A DNA stretch of 64,000 bases. Origin: Terriglobales bacterium (GTDB lineage Bacteria > Acidobacteriota > Terriglobia > Terriglobales > Acidobacteriaceae). The stretch's first letter is position 1. Each line of letters starts with the position of its first letter. Shown piece after piece: positions 42,177 through 49,355 of the stretch. The notes under the pieces are model-generated. The model searched no databases. It worked only from the letters and a program-made list of their open reading frames with translations, and was not told the DNA's origin. The position numbers and the translations under genes were made by a program. The stretch is taken from assembly GCA_025936825.1 (NCBI GenBank), contig JAICSO010000009.1, forward strand, positions 1 through 64,000, in the 5' to 3' direction.

Positions 42177-42366
42177 CGCCAGACCTCCAGATGAACACGG
42201 GCTGCCGGTTCGTGCCCAGCCCCTTTCTGGTCGTGACAAGAAATAACGATCTACTTACACCCCACGCCGCAGGTTTTTGCTCCGTCAGAGTTCTCCTGGG
42301 TTCGCCGATTACTTTAATAACAGGCGTCACACTCATCCACTTGCAGGCGTGCGCGATGTCCGGTGT

Positions 42367-43017
42367 CTACGGAACAATAATGCTCGATTGCGCGGGGGCG
42401 GCAACGGTTCCTTGCTGCTCGGGGAATTGCCGGAACAAAAATTCGACGAAGGCTTTCGACTTCGGACGGCCCGAGGTGCGGGTCAGTCCCATTCGAAGCA
42501 AGAAGACCAACGCGCGGAGAACGTCGGCATCACGCAATCTTGTGTAGCCCAGATGCTTCTGTTCCGCCTCGCGGTATTCCTTGAGCATCTGCTGTAATTC
42601 GGCGGCGATCGCCTGTTGGGAGAGGCTCGTCACCGGCGATTCGTAGTGAAGCCCGGAACTGGCGAGGGTTTCGTAGCTCTTGGCCAGGGAAGTCAGGGCG
42701 CTGGTGAGATCGGAATCCCGGATGCCGCGGTCGGCTCGCGCGCTCTTGGCCAGCGCATAACTCAATCCCAGCAGGAGATGCTCTTGCTCATAGAGAAAAC
42801 GATCGCCGATTTCGACCTTGGGAAACAGGGTTGACGGGTCGAAATCCTCGATGGAACGCGGCTTTTCGTGCTCGTGCGCCTGCTGGAGATAGGCGCATTC
42901 CGTGGGGCAGTCCAGCGTCACCTCGCGCTGCTCACCGCAACACTGCGGACAAATTCGCCCGTGGACGGCCAGGCAGAAGCGCTTTTCCTTTCGCTTTTCG
43001 CAGATGGAGCAGGACAA
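42367..43017 (-). CDS. Cysteine-rich zinc-binding protein of unknown function
   Basis: 216 residues from a TTG start (read as MSCSICEKRKEKRFC) that has AGGAG seven bases upstream; the frame to 43080 has no such site. Eight cysteines in the first 45 residues (CSIC, FC, ICPQCCGEQ, DCPTEC) form two probable zinc knuckles. The remaining part is helical (RFLYEQEHLLLGLSYALAKS). Homologues are frequent in Acidobacteria and usually of unknown role. The upstream region is divergent with the HU gene. Confidence 0.7.
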   Translation of the reverse strand: MSCSICEKRKEKRFCLAVHGRICPQCCGEQREVTLDCPTECAYLQQAHEHEKPRSIEDFDPSTLFPKVEIGDRFLYEQEHLLLGLSYALAKSARADRGIRDSDLTSALTSLAKSYETLASSGLHYESPVTSLSQQAIAAELQQMLKEYREAEQKHLGYTRLRDADVLRALVFLLRMGLTRTSGRPKSKAFVEFLFRQFPEQQGTVAAPAQSSIIVP

Positions 43018-43059
43018 AGGAACTCCTGAATCTTCATTATGGCACGCGAGCAGTCGGGC

Positions 43060-43180
43060 GTCGCAGGCCGCACGTCGCACGCTCGGTTGCGCCTATCCGC
43101 GGGCCTTCCGCTGATTTCCAGAAATCGGCCTTAGCGCCCGACGCGCGACGTGCGACGCGCCTAGAGCCTAGAGCCTAATC
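43060..43180. repeat. GC-rich inverted repeat and GCCTAGA tandem units
   Basis: CGCACGTCGC at 43069-43078 and GCGACGTGCG at 43145-43154 are inverted. CCTAGAGCCTAGAGCCTAAT follows. A related AGCCTAGAGTCTGACGCCTG tract is at 57.8 kb, which points to a second short repeat family in this half of the window. Confidence 0.5.
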
Positions 43181-43219
43181 CTTGCCTCAACATGCTCCCA
43201 CCCGCGTCTTTTGTGGCTC

Positions 43220-43242
43220 TTTTTGGTACATAGTGCCAAAAA
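43220..43242. promoter_or_regulatory. Inverted repeat upstream of the HU gene
   Basis: TTTTTGGTAC and GTGCCAAAAA with a 3-bp spacer, one mismatch. It is in the divergent region between the zinc-binding protein and the HU gene and is a candidate operator. Confidence 0.45.
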
Positions 43243-43343
43243 CCCGCATAAATATTGGCTTTTGCGCTTCTTTTCCACAGGTTGGAGGATTAAGATAGCT
43301 GCGCGATCTCGCAGAACATCTTTACCTTAAAAGGAGAGGATTC

Positions 43344-43637
43344 ATGGCAGCTGGCATGACCAAGACGCAACTCGTTCGTCACCTCGCAGAGAAGGCGGCG
43401 ATCAACAATAAGACCGCAGCAGCATTTCTTGAGAACCTGGCCGATACAGCCATCAAAGAGACCAAGAAGAACGGCGTGTTCGTCGTTCCCGGCATTGGCC
43501 GCCTGGTGAAGGCGCACCGCAAGGCCCGCATCGGACGCAATCCGCAGACGGGCGAGCAGATCCAGATCAAGGCAAAGACGGTCGTGAAATTCCGCGTGGC
43601 CAAGGCCGCGAAGGATGCGATCGCGCCTAAGAAGTAG
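43344..43637 (+). CDS. HU-family DNA-binding protein
   Basis: 97 residues with AAAGGAGAGG upstream. The HU fold is clear: MTKTQLVRHLAEKAAINNKT (helices), VFVVPGIGRLVKAHRKARIG (strand and DNA-binding arm start) and RNPQTGEQIQIKAKTVVKFR, closing with a lysine-rich end AAKDAIAPKK. It bends and compacts DNA as a dimer. A strong terminator follows, so it is probably a single-gene transcript. Confidence 0.95.
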   Translation: MAAGMTKTQLVRHLAEKAAINNKTAAAFLENLADTAIKETKKNGVFVVPGIGRLVKAHRKARIGRNPQTGEQIQIKAKTVVKFRVAKAAKDAIAPKK

Positions 43638-43659
43638 TTCAGTTTTCGACACCCAGAGA

Positions 43660-43688
43660 GGCCGGCGAAAGCCGGCCTTTTCTTTTTC
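43660..43688 (+). terminator. Rho-independent terminator after the HU gene
   Basis: GGCCGGC-GAAA-GCCGGCC hairpin followed by TTTTCTTTTTC. Confidence 0.93.
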
Positions 43689-43717
43689 TCCAGCGAAAGC
43701 GCGCTGTGCAAAAAGAC

Positions 43718-43747
43718 TTGACACAATGACACTGTGTGTCATACAGT
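43718..43747 (+). promoter_or_regulatory. Promoter with a dyad operator for the PadR gene
   Basis: TTGACA at 43718-43723 and TACAGT at 43742-43747, 18 bp apart. Between them ATGACAC-TGT-GTGTCAT is a dyad with perfect 7-bp arms (43726-43742), the size and place expected for a PadR-type autorepressor site. Confidence 0.65.
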
Positions 43748-43775
43748 GTGTTGCGTACAGTATGTGGCGCATGGT

Positions 43776-44156
43776 ATGACCGTCACTCAACACAATGCGT
43801 TTCTTGAAAATCTGCGGCTGGAACTCCGCCGTGGCTGCCTGGTAGTGGCAGTTTTGGCCGAACTGAAAACCGAGCAGTACGGCTACACGCTGCGGAAATC
43901 TCTTGCCGACCACGGTGTGGCCATCGACGAGGGCACGCTGTATCCGCTGTTGCGGCGCCTGGAAACACAAGGATTGCTGGTGAGCGAGTGGCGCGAAGAA
44001 GACAAGCGCAATAAGCGCTTTTACCGCATTTCAAAGGAAGGAAAGGCCGTTCTCAAGCAGTTGCTGGGCGACTGGGAGAATCTGGATGCGTCACTGCGCA
44101 CGATTTTGAAAGGGGAATTTTATGGATTTGCTAAACCGCTACTTGCAGGCAGTTAA
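43776..44156 (+). CDS. PadR-family transcription regulator
   Basis: 126 residues from the ATG that begins MTVTQHNAFLENLRLELRRG; the in-frame upstream start lies in the promoter. Winged-helix domain: VVAVLAELKTEQYGYTLRKS, DEGTLYPLLRRLETQGLLVS, KRNKRFYRISKEGKAVL. These are the classical PadR features. It overlaps the next gene by 35 bp, a common arrangement in which a PadR regulator and a HAAS-type membrane protein are coupled. It probably represses its own operon through the dyad at 43726. Confidence 0.93.
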   Translation: MTVTQHNAFLENLRLELRRGCLVVAVLAELKTEQYGYTLRKSLADHGVAIDEGTLYPLLRRLETQGLLVSEWREEDKRNKRFYRISKEGKAVLKQLLGDWENLDASLRTILKGEFYGFAKPLLAGS

Positions 44157-45105
44157 GTTCTGGCTCCCACGAGCGCAGCAGGATGACATTATTGCCGAGC
44201 TTCGCGACGACATTCGCTCCGAGATCGAAGAGCGTGAGAGCGAACTAGGCCGCAGCCTGCACGACTCGGAACTGGAAGCCGTCCTCAAACAGCGCGGGCG
44301 GCCTCTGTTGGTCGCGGAGAAGTATCTACCCCAAACGTCGCTGATAGGTCCGGCGCTGTTTCCAGCGTACTGGTTTGTGCTGAAGTTAGTGATGTTGTGC
44401 TACCTGTTTCCCTGGGCCCTTGTATTGATCGGGGCGATTGTGTTCCATACGAATGCTTACGTCCATCGTGTTGCCCCGACGATTCTCTCTACTCTGTGGA
44501 CAAACGCGGTAGGCGCATTCGCGATTGTCACCATCATTTTCGCAGTCCTCGATCGCGCTAAAAATAAGAATTGGCTTGTCAACGACTGGAGCCCAAGCAA
44601 ACTGCCGCCGGTCCGTGATTCGGAAAGGATCTCGCGAGCTGGTTCTGCAATCGAGTTGATCGTGGGATTGATCTTCGGGACATGGTGGCTGAAGATCGTG
44701 TGGAACCTGACAATCTTAGATAGCCATTCATTCAAGATTTCACTGGCGCCGGCCTGGCATTCGCTTTTTTGGGCGTTCCTGCCGTGGGTGGTGGCAACGG
44801 TTGCGCTCTCTGTTTTCAATTTCGTCCGCCCTTATTGGACACGGGCCCGTCACGCCGTCAAAGCGGCGCTCAGTTTTGCAGGCGCCATCATTCTCACTTA
44901 TGTCGTTAAGATCCAGCCGATGGCCATGGTGACTTATCCCTCGTCCGATCCGGAGAAACAGGTCGTTTCCGCAATTAACCTAGGGCTGTCGAGCGTGTTT
45001 GCCATCGCAGTTGTGATCAACGTTGTCATCGGCTGTATTGAGTTGTGGCGAATCTATACCATGAACCAGAAGCGCACACAACTCACCAGCAGCGTCGTTG
45101 CCTGA
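44122..45105 (+). CDS. HAAS-domain membrane protein
   Basis: 327 residues. Residues 1-70 form the helical HAAS (PadR-associated) signalling domain (LPRAQQDDIIAELRDDIRSE, LEAVLKQRGRPLLVAEKYL), followed by about six membrane helices (85-110, 120-140, 170-195, 210-230, 245-265, 280-305). No transport motif. The partner of the upstream PadR gene; it may be the sensed or sensing component in the inner membrane. Role unknown. Confidence 0.8.
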   Translation: MDLLNRYLQAVKFWLPRAQQDDIIAELRDDIRSEIEERESELGRSLHDSELEAVLKQRGRPLLVAEKYLPQTSLIGPALFPAYWFVLKLVMLCYLFPWALVLIGAIVFHTNAYVHRVAPTILSTLWTNAVGAFAIVTIIFAVLDRAKNKNWLVNDWSPSKLPPVRDSERISRAGSAIELIVGLIFGTWWLKIVWNLTILDSHSFKISLAPAWHSLFWAFLPWVVATVALSVFNFVRPYWTRARHAVKAALSFAGAIILTYVVKIQPMAMVTYPSSDPEKQVVSAINLGLSSVFAIAVVINVVIGCIELWRIYTMNQKRTQLTSSVVA

Positions 45106-45128
45106 GCCACAAACGAGGAACGAATACA

Positions 45129-46463
45129 CTACTTCGCGTATTCGTTCTTCACTACCTCGCCGCCCTTCATCACGAACTTCACGTGCTGCAAGGTTGTGAT
45201 GTCATGGAGCGGATCGCCATCGACGGCAATGATGTCGGCCCACTTGCCGGGTTCAAGGGTGCCAACCTTGTCTTTCAGTCCCAGGACATCGGCGTCGTTG
45301 ATCGTCGCCGTTTGAATCGCTTGCAACGGCGTCATTCCCAGTTGAACGTAGACTTCGAGTTCGTGGGCATTCAAGCCATGGGGATAGACGGCCGCGTCTG
45401 TGCCCATGCCGATCTTCACGCCCGCGGCAAAAGCCTTCTTGGCATTGTTTTTTGCACTTTGCGAGACCAGTTCCATCTTGGCTTTCAGGAAGCTGGGAAG
45501 ATTCGCCTGGGCTGCATGCTCGCGCTGCCAATCGATGAGATACAGCGTGGGCACGAGATAGGTGCCATTCTTCTTCAGCGTGGCAATAGCCTCGTCGTTC
45601 ATCAAATGGCCATGCTCGACCGAATCGACGCCCGCCTCGGATGCCCAGATCACGCCCTGTGCACCGTGCGCATGGGCAGCGACTTTCCTTCCGAGGCGAT
45701 GCGCGTCGGCGACGATCGCCTTCATCTCCTCGAGCGTGTATTGCGACGCGTTCGGATCGTCGCCCTTAGAGAGAACTCCGCCGGTGGCGCAAACCTTAAT
45801 CAGGTCGGCGCCGTACTTAATATTTTCGCGAACCTTGTGCTGGACTTGCTCAACGCCGTCCGCTACCCCGTCACCGACTGCATGGTACTCGGAGGGCAAA
45901 AGGTTGTTGTCGCAGTGGCCGCCGGTGATGCCCAGGGGCGGGCCGCTTACCAGCATCCGAGGTCCGGGAACGTCGCCAGCGTTGATGGCATCGCGCAAGG
46001 CTACGTCGGCGTAGCCATCCGCGCCAACATTTCGGACCGTCGTGATTCCCGCTTGCAGGGTTACGCGCGCATTCTTCGCGCCAATGAGCGCTTCGCGCGG
46101 CACGGAAATCGCCAGGCTTTCATACCCGAACTGGGGGTCAAAGGTCAGGTGCGTGTGGGCATCGATGAGGCCCGGCAGAATGGTTGCATCGCCCAATTCA
46201 ATTCTCTGCTCGTTACCCGTCAACTTCGCTGACGACATGGGTCCGACACTCACGATCTTGTCGCCCTCAATCACGATAGCTTGGTCGGAAAGCGTGCTGC
46301 CGGTTTTCACATCGAGCAGCTTGCCTGCGTGAATCACAGCGCGCTTTGGCATCTGCTGCGCGAAAGCAGCAAGGCTGAACAGGACTGCGGCGAGAAGGAC
46401 CGTAGCCTTCAGACCGAGCGGATTTTTCAGCCGGACCCCACGCGAAATTTTCATTTGCGCCAT
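45129..46463 (-). CDS. Secreted amidohydrolase (Xaa-Pro-dipeptidase-like)
   Basis: 444 residues from the ATG that follows AAGGAGAAACAACGTCG. A signal peptide (GLKATVLLAAVLFSLAAFAQ) precedes the TIM-barrel metallohydrolase. Metal and catalytic residues: DAHTHL, the probable carboxylated lysine in LIKVCATGG, HAHG, VEHGH and the aspartate in MGTDAA. This set matches the amidohydrolase group that includes prolidase- and imidazolonepropionase-like enzymes. Probably hydrolyses dipeptides or cyclic amides in the periplasm; the exact substrate is not known. Confidence 0.9.
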   Translation of the reverse strand: MAQMKISRGVRLKNPLGLKATVLLAAVLFSLAAFAQQMPKRAVIHAGKLLDVKTGSTLSDQAIVIEGDKIVSVGPMSSAKLTGNEQRIELGDATILPGLIDAHTHLTFDPQFGYESLAISVPREALIGAKNARVTLQAGITTVRNVGADGYADVALRDAINAGDVPGPRMLVSGPPLGITGGHCDNNLLPSEYHAVGDGVADGVEQVQHKVRENIKYGADLIKVCATGGVLSKGDDPNASQYTLEEMKAIVADAHRLGRKVAAHAHGAQGVIWASEAGVDSVEHGHLMNDEAIATLKKNGTYLVPTLYLIDWQREHAAQANLPSFLKAKMELVSQSAKNNAKKAFAAGVKIGMGTDAAVYPHGLNAHELEVYVQLGMTPLQAIQTATINDADVLGLKDKVGTLEPGKWADIIAVDGDPLHDITTLQHVKFVMKGGEVVKNEYAK

Positions 46464-46760
46464 CGACGTTGTTTCTCCTTGTGTACATCTTCCCACCCGC
46501 AAATACGGGCTGATTTCTCGCGTTCTGCAAGGCTCACGGTACACGACTCGCCATTAAGGCCATCAGTCGCTAGGACTTTTGTCCACGCGTGACTTTAGCA
46601 GCGTTGATGCTGGTTTGCCAACAACGAAGCGCGTGAAACCTTCGGCAGAATATGGGTTTCTAATATGCAGGGCCGAATCAAGTGGCCGACTAACTAAAGT
46701 TACTTGAATTTGGTTACCGGCCTAATTTAAGAAAGCGCAATGGCCGATTAGGAGGACAGT

Positions 46761-47312
46761 ATGATTCCGGACGATCATCCTTTGCAGAAGCTGTTCATGG
46801 AACTTGTGGCACGCCACTATGCGGAGGAGATCGGGATTCGCGACTCCGAACTCGTCGGCTACGTGGCTCACTTGCTCACCGAGTTCTGTGATGCGGAGCA
46901 ACTGTTCAAAATCCACAACGCTGCGGGGAAGCCGCTGATGGACGTCGGTGAAATGCTGGTGGAATCCAATCCAGTGTTTGGGCCCGCGCCGTCATTCGAC
47001 CGCGAACGCCAGGTCCGCAAGCATATTGGTGACTACACGCTGTTTTTTGCAGGCATGTTCCCTGAGAGCATTAATCACCTGCGCCTGCGGCGGGATCGAG
47101 TAGAGAATTTTATCGACTGGGTGAAAGCGGGCAAGGAAAGCTACTACATCGTCTCGAAATTCGACTGCTTCGAATACACGAAAGTTGCGCCGCTGTTTCA
47201 GAAGCTTTCCAATCACTTTGAGCAGTGCGTTTACGGATTGAATTGCGTTAAGAACGAATTGCAGGAACTGCAGCATCCGGTTATGCGAAGGACGAATGAA
47301 CTCTTGATGTAA
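46761..47312 (+). CDS. Conserved hypothetical protein
   Basis: 183 residues after AGGAGGACAGT. Helical, with HPLQKLFMELVARHYAEEIG, YVAHLLTEFCDAEQLFKIHN, the segment DYTLFFAGMFPESINHL, and FEYTKVAPLFQKLSNHFEQC. No signal peptide or membrane segment. I do not know the family; the sequence has the look of a widely conserved cytosolic protein. A terminator follows. Confidence 0.75.
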   Translation: MIPDDHPLQKLFMELVARHYAEEIGIRDSELVGYVAHLLTEFCDAEQLFKIHNAAGKPLMDVGEMLVESNPVFGPAPSFDRERQVRKHIGDYTLFFAGMFPESINHLRLRRDRVENFIDWVKAGKESYYIVSKFDCFEYTKVAPLFQKLSNHFEQCVYGLNCVKNELQELQHPVMRRTNELLM

Positions 47313-47337
47313 TCTTTTGGCTCTGCAGCCTTCCCCC

Positions 47338-47371
47338 GAATAGCACCGCCAGCGGGTGCTATTCTTTTTTT
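47338..47371 (+). terminator. Rho-independent terminator
   Basis: GAATAGCACC and GGTGCTATTC around a 7-base loop, followed by seven T. It abuts the start codon of the HAD gene at 47372, so that gene may be transcribed from within or after the terminator. Confidence 0.88.
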
Positions 47372-48058
47372 ATGGTGCGTTTTTACCGGCGCTTCGATCC
47401 ACATGCCATCAGGCTCGTCATCTTCGACCTCGATGGCACGCTGATCGATTCACGTCTAGATCTTATTCACTCGGTGAATGCGATGCTGCGGCATCTTCAG
47501 CGGCCGGAATTGCCGGGTGACATTGTCGCTTCCTATGTCGGGGATGGCGCGCCCATGTTGGTCCGCCGGGCCTTGGGCGACCCGAAAGATGAAAGATGTT
47601 TGAAAAGCGCGCTGGATTATTTTCTCGCCTACTACAAAGAGCACAAACTTGACCATACGACCGTATACGCGGGGATCCCGGAGACGCTGCGGCACATTCA
47701 ATCGAATGGAACGCGACGCCAGATGGCGGTGCTCTCCAACAAGCCGGTGAACCCGTCGCGAGCAATCGTGGAAGCGCTTGGACTGGAGCGCTTCTTCACG
47801 CATGTTTACGGCGGCAACAGCTTCGAGACGAAAAAGCCTGATCCGTTGGGGATTCGAACAATCCTAAAAGAAACCGGAACAGCCGCAGACCACGCGTTGA
47901 TGGTGGGCGATTCCGCAATCGACATTCTAACCGGCCGCAATGCGGGCCTCGCAACATGTGGCGTCACCTATGGTTTTGCGCCACACACGTTGACGGGAGA
48001 GGTCCAGCCGGATGTACTCGTAGACAGCCCGCAAGAGTTGATCGATCTATTCAAGTAA
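47372..48058 (+). CDS. HAD hydrolase, phosphoglycolate phosphatase-like
   Basis: 228 residues. HAD motifs: I, IFDLDGTLIDS (nucleophile D19, acid D21); II, AVLSNKP; III, the lysine in ETKKPDP; IV, MVGDSAIDI. The cap (about 25-100) is the C1 type of phosphoglycolate phosphatases. It should dephosphorylate 2-phosphoglycolate or a similar small phosphate. The start directly after the terminator is unusual; no ribosome site is clear, and an internal GTG or ATG could be used. Confidence 0.9.
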   Translation: MVRFYRRFDPHAIRLVIFDLDGTLIDSRLDLIHSVNAMLRHLQRPELPGDIVASYVGDGAPMLVRRALGDPKDERCLKSALDYFLAYYKEHKLDHTTVYAGIPETLRHIQSNGTRRQMAVLSNKPVNPSRAIVEALGLERFFTHVYGGNSFETKKPDPLGIRTILKETGTAADHALMVGDSAIDILTGRNAGLATCGVTYGFAPHTLTGEVQPDVLVDSPQELIDLFK

Positions 48059-48060
48059 TC

Positions 48061-48205
48061 CACCGCAAAGACGGCAAAGCACGCAAAGAAAACCTGAAGA
48101 AAGCACCAGATATTCGACGGAGCTCGTTCTTTGCGTACTTTGCGGTTCGAATCACGTGCCGCGTGGTTTCGCTGAGCCGTCGTCCGTGTCCTTCGTGGTA
48201 AATGG
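48061..48205. repeat. Intergenic hairpin repeat
   Basis: GGCAAAGCACGCAAAGAA at 48073-48090 and TTCTTTGCGTACTTTGCGG at 48127-48145 are inverted with one or two mismatches. CGTCCGTGTCCTTCGTGGTA follows. Both units are frequent intergenic repeats in soil bacteria of this kind. Confidence 0.7.
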
Positions 48206-48237
48206 TTTTGCGGTATTGCTCCGATACACTGGATTGA

Positions 48238-48861
48238 ATGAGCCACTCGCACGGGGATTGGATGCCCGCGGAACTTCGCAAGCTGCGGAGCCTCAAAGAT
48301 CCATATGGAATTCAGCGTTTCCTGGATTCGCAGCCTTACCATCTGCAGGATACTGCGTGGTCGCCGCGGCGGGTGCTGCGCGAGAACACATCACATTGCT
48401 ATGAGGGCGCGCTGTTTGGCGCCGCGGCGCTAAGAGCCAATGGATATCCGCCGCTGATCATTGACCTCGAAGCGGAGCACGATACCGACCATGTGATCTC
48501 CGTTTTCAAGCAGCACGGGCACTGGGGCGCAATCGGAAAATCCAACTACACCGGCTGCCGATACCGCGAACCGGTTTATCGAACTCTGCGTGAGCTGGCA
48601 CTGAGCTATTTCGAGGGGTATTTCAATCTGCGGCGCGAGCGATCGCTGCGCACATTCTCCAACCCGGTAAACTTGACCCGCTTCGACAATCAGGAATGGA
48701 TGACGACGGAGAAGCCGGTCTGGTTCATCGCAGAATACCTGTTCACCATCCGGCACACACCGTTGCTCAATCCAACGCTCATCCGACATCTTCATCGTGT
48801 GGACGACCGAACATTTCGCGCCGGGTGCGTAGACAGGGCAGAGAAGCCCGCGCAGAAATAG
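48238..48861 (+). CDS. Transglutaminase-like protein
   Basis: 207 residues. A cysteine at the start of a helix (NTSHCYEGALFGAAALRANG), a histidine in a strand (DTDHVISVFKQHGHWG) and the following GAIGKSNYTG strand fit the Cys-His-Asp/Asn order of the transglutaminase-like superfamily. The usual sequence signature is weak, so the assignment rests on this order. The rest (RYREPVYRTLRELALSYFEG) is helical. Probably a cytosolic cysteine hydrolase or transferase of unknown substrate. Confidence 0.55.
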   Translation: MSHSHGDWMPAELRKLRSLKDPYGIQRFLDSQPYHLQDTAWSPRRVLRENTSHCYEGALFGAAALRANGYPPLIIDLEAEHDTDHVISVFKQHGHWGAIGKSNYTGCRYREPVYRTLRELALSYFEGYFNLRRERSLRTFSNPVNLTRFDNQEWMTTEKPVWFIAEYLFTIRHTPLLNPTLIRHLHRVDDRTFRAGCVDRAEKPAQK

Positions 48862-48928
48862 GCGACCCACCGACAGCCAGCAGGTGTAGAATGCGGCGGG
48901 TTGAAAGCTCGAGCCTCAAGGAGGTTCT

Positions 48929-49273
48929 ATGCCGGTTTATCTGCACCAGATTGCCTACTCGCGCGAGGGGTGGCAGGCGCTGCTCGCGCAGCCACAAGAT
49001 CGGATCGAAGCTGTACGTCCCGCGATTGAGAAGCTCGGAGGCAAGATCAGAAATGCATGGTTCGCGTTTGGGGAGTACGACATTGTGCTCATCAGCGAAA
49101 TGCCCGACAACGCCAGCGCCGCAGCGATTTCGATGGCGTTTGCCGGAGGCGGCGCCTGCAAGTCGGTGCAGACCACGCCGCTGATGTCGACGGAGGAAGC
49201 GGTGAGCGCAATGCGCAGGGCCGGTGAGTCCGGATATCGTCCGGTATCAGCTACAGCCAGCCGAGCGGCTTAG
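48929..49273 (+). CDS. GYD-domain protein
   Basis: 114 residues with AAGGAGG upstream. The GYD domain is complete: VYLHQIAYSREGWQALLA, the ferredoxin-like fold core, and AWFAFGEYDIVLISEMPDN with the family-naming G-Y/E-Y-D segment, then the closing CKSVQTTPLMSTEEAVSAM. Function unknown; small cytosolic proteins. A bidirectional terminator follows. Confidence 0.9.
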   Translation: MPVYLHQIAYSREGWQALLAQPQDRIEAVRPAIEKLGGKIRNAWFAFGEYDIVLISEMPDNASAAAISMAFAGGGACKSVQTTPLMSTEEAVSAMRRAGESGYRPVSATASRAA

Positions 49274-49293
49274 AGGTTGAATTCGCAGCAAAG

Positions 49294-49321
49294 AAAACGC
49301 GACGCTATAGCGTCGCGTTTT
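49294..49321. terminator. Bidirectional terminator
   Basis: AAAACGCGACGC-TATA-GCGTCGCGTTTT, perfect arms with A and T runs on both sides. It serves the GYD gene and the convergent TonB receptor gene. Confidence 0.92.
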
Positions 49322-49355
49322 GCTTTGCTCGCGGACTCGACAAATCTCAGCACTT

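Noticed and set aside
45045-46232. 395-codon plus-strand frame opposite the amidohydrolase
   Set aside because: The opposite strand carries all metal-ligand motifs of a known enzyme; this frame is its shadow.
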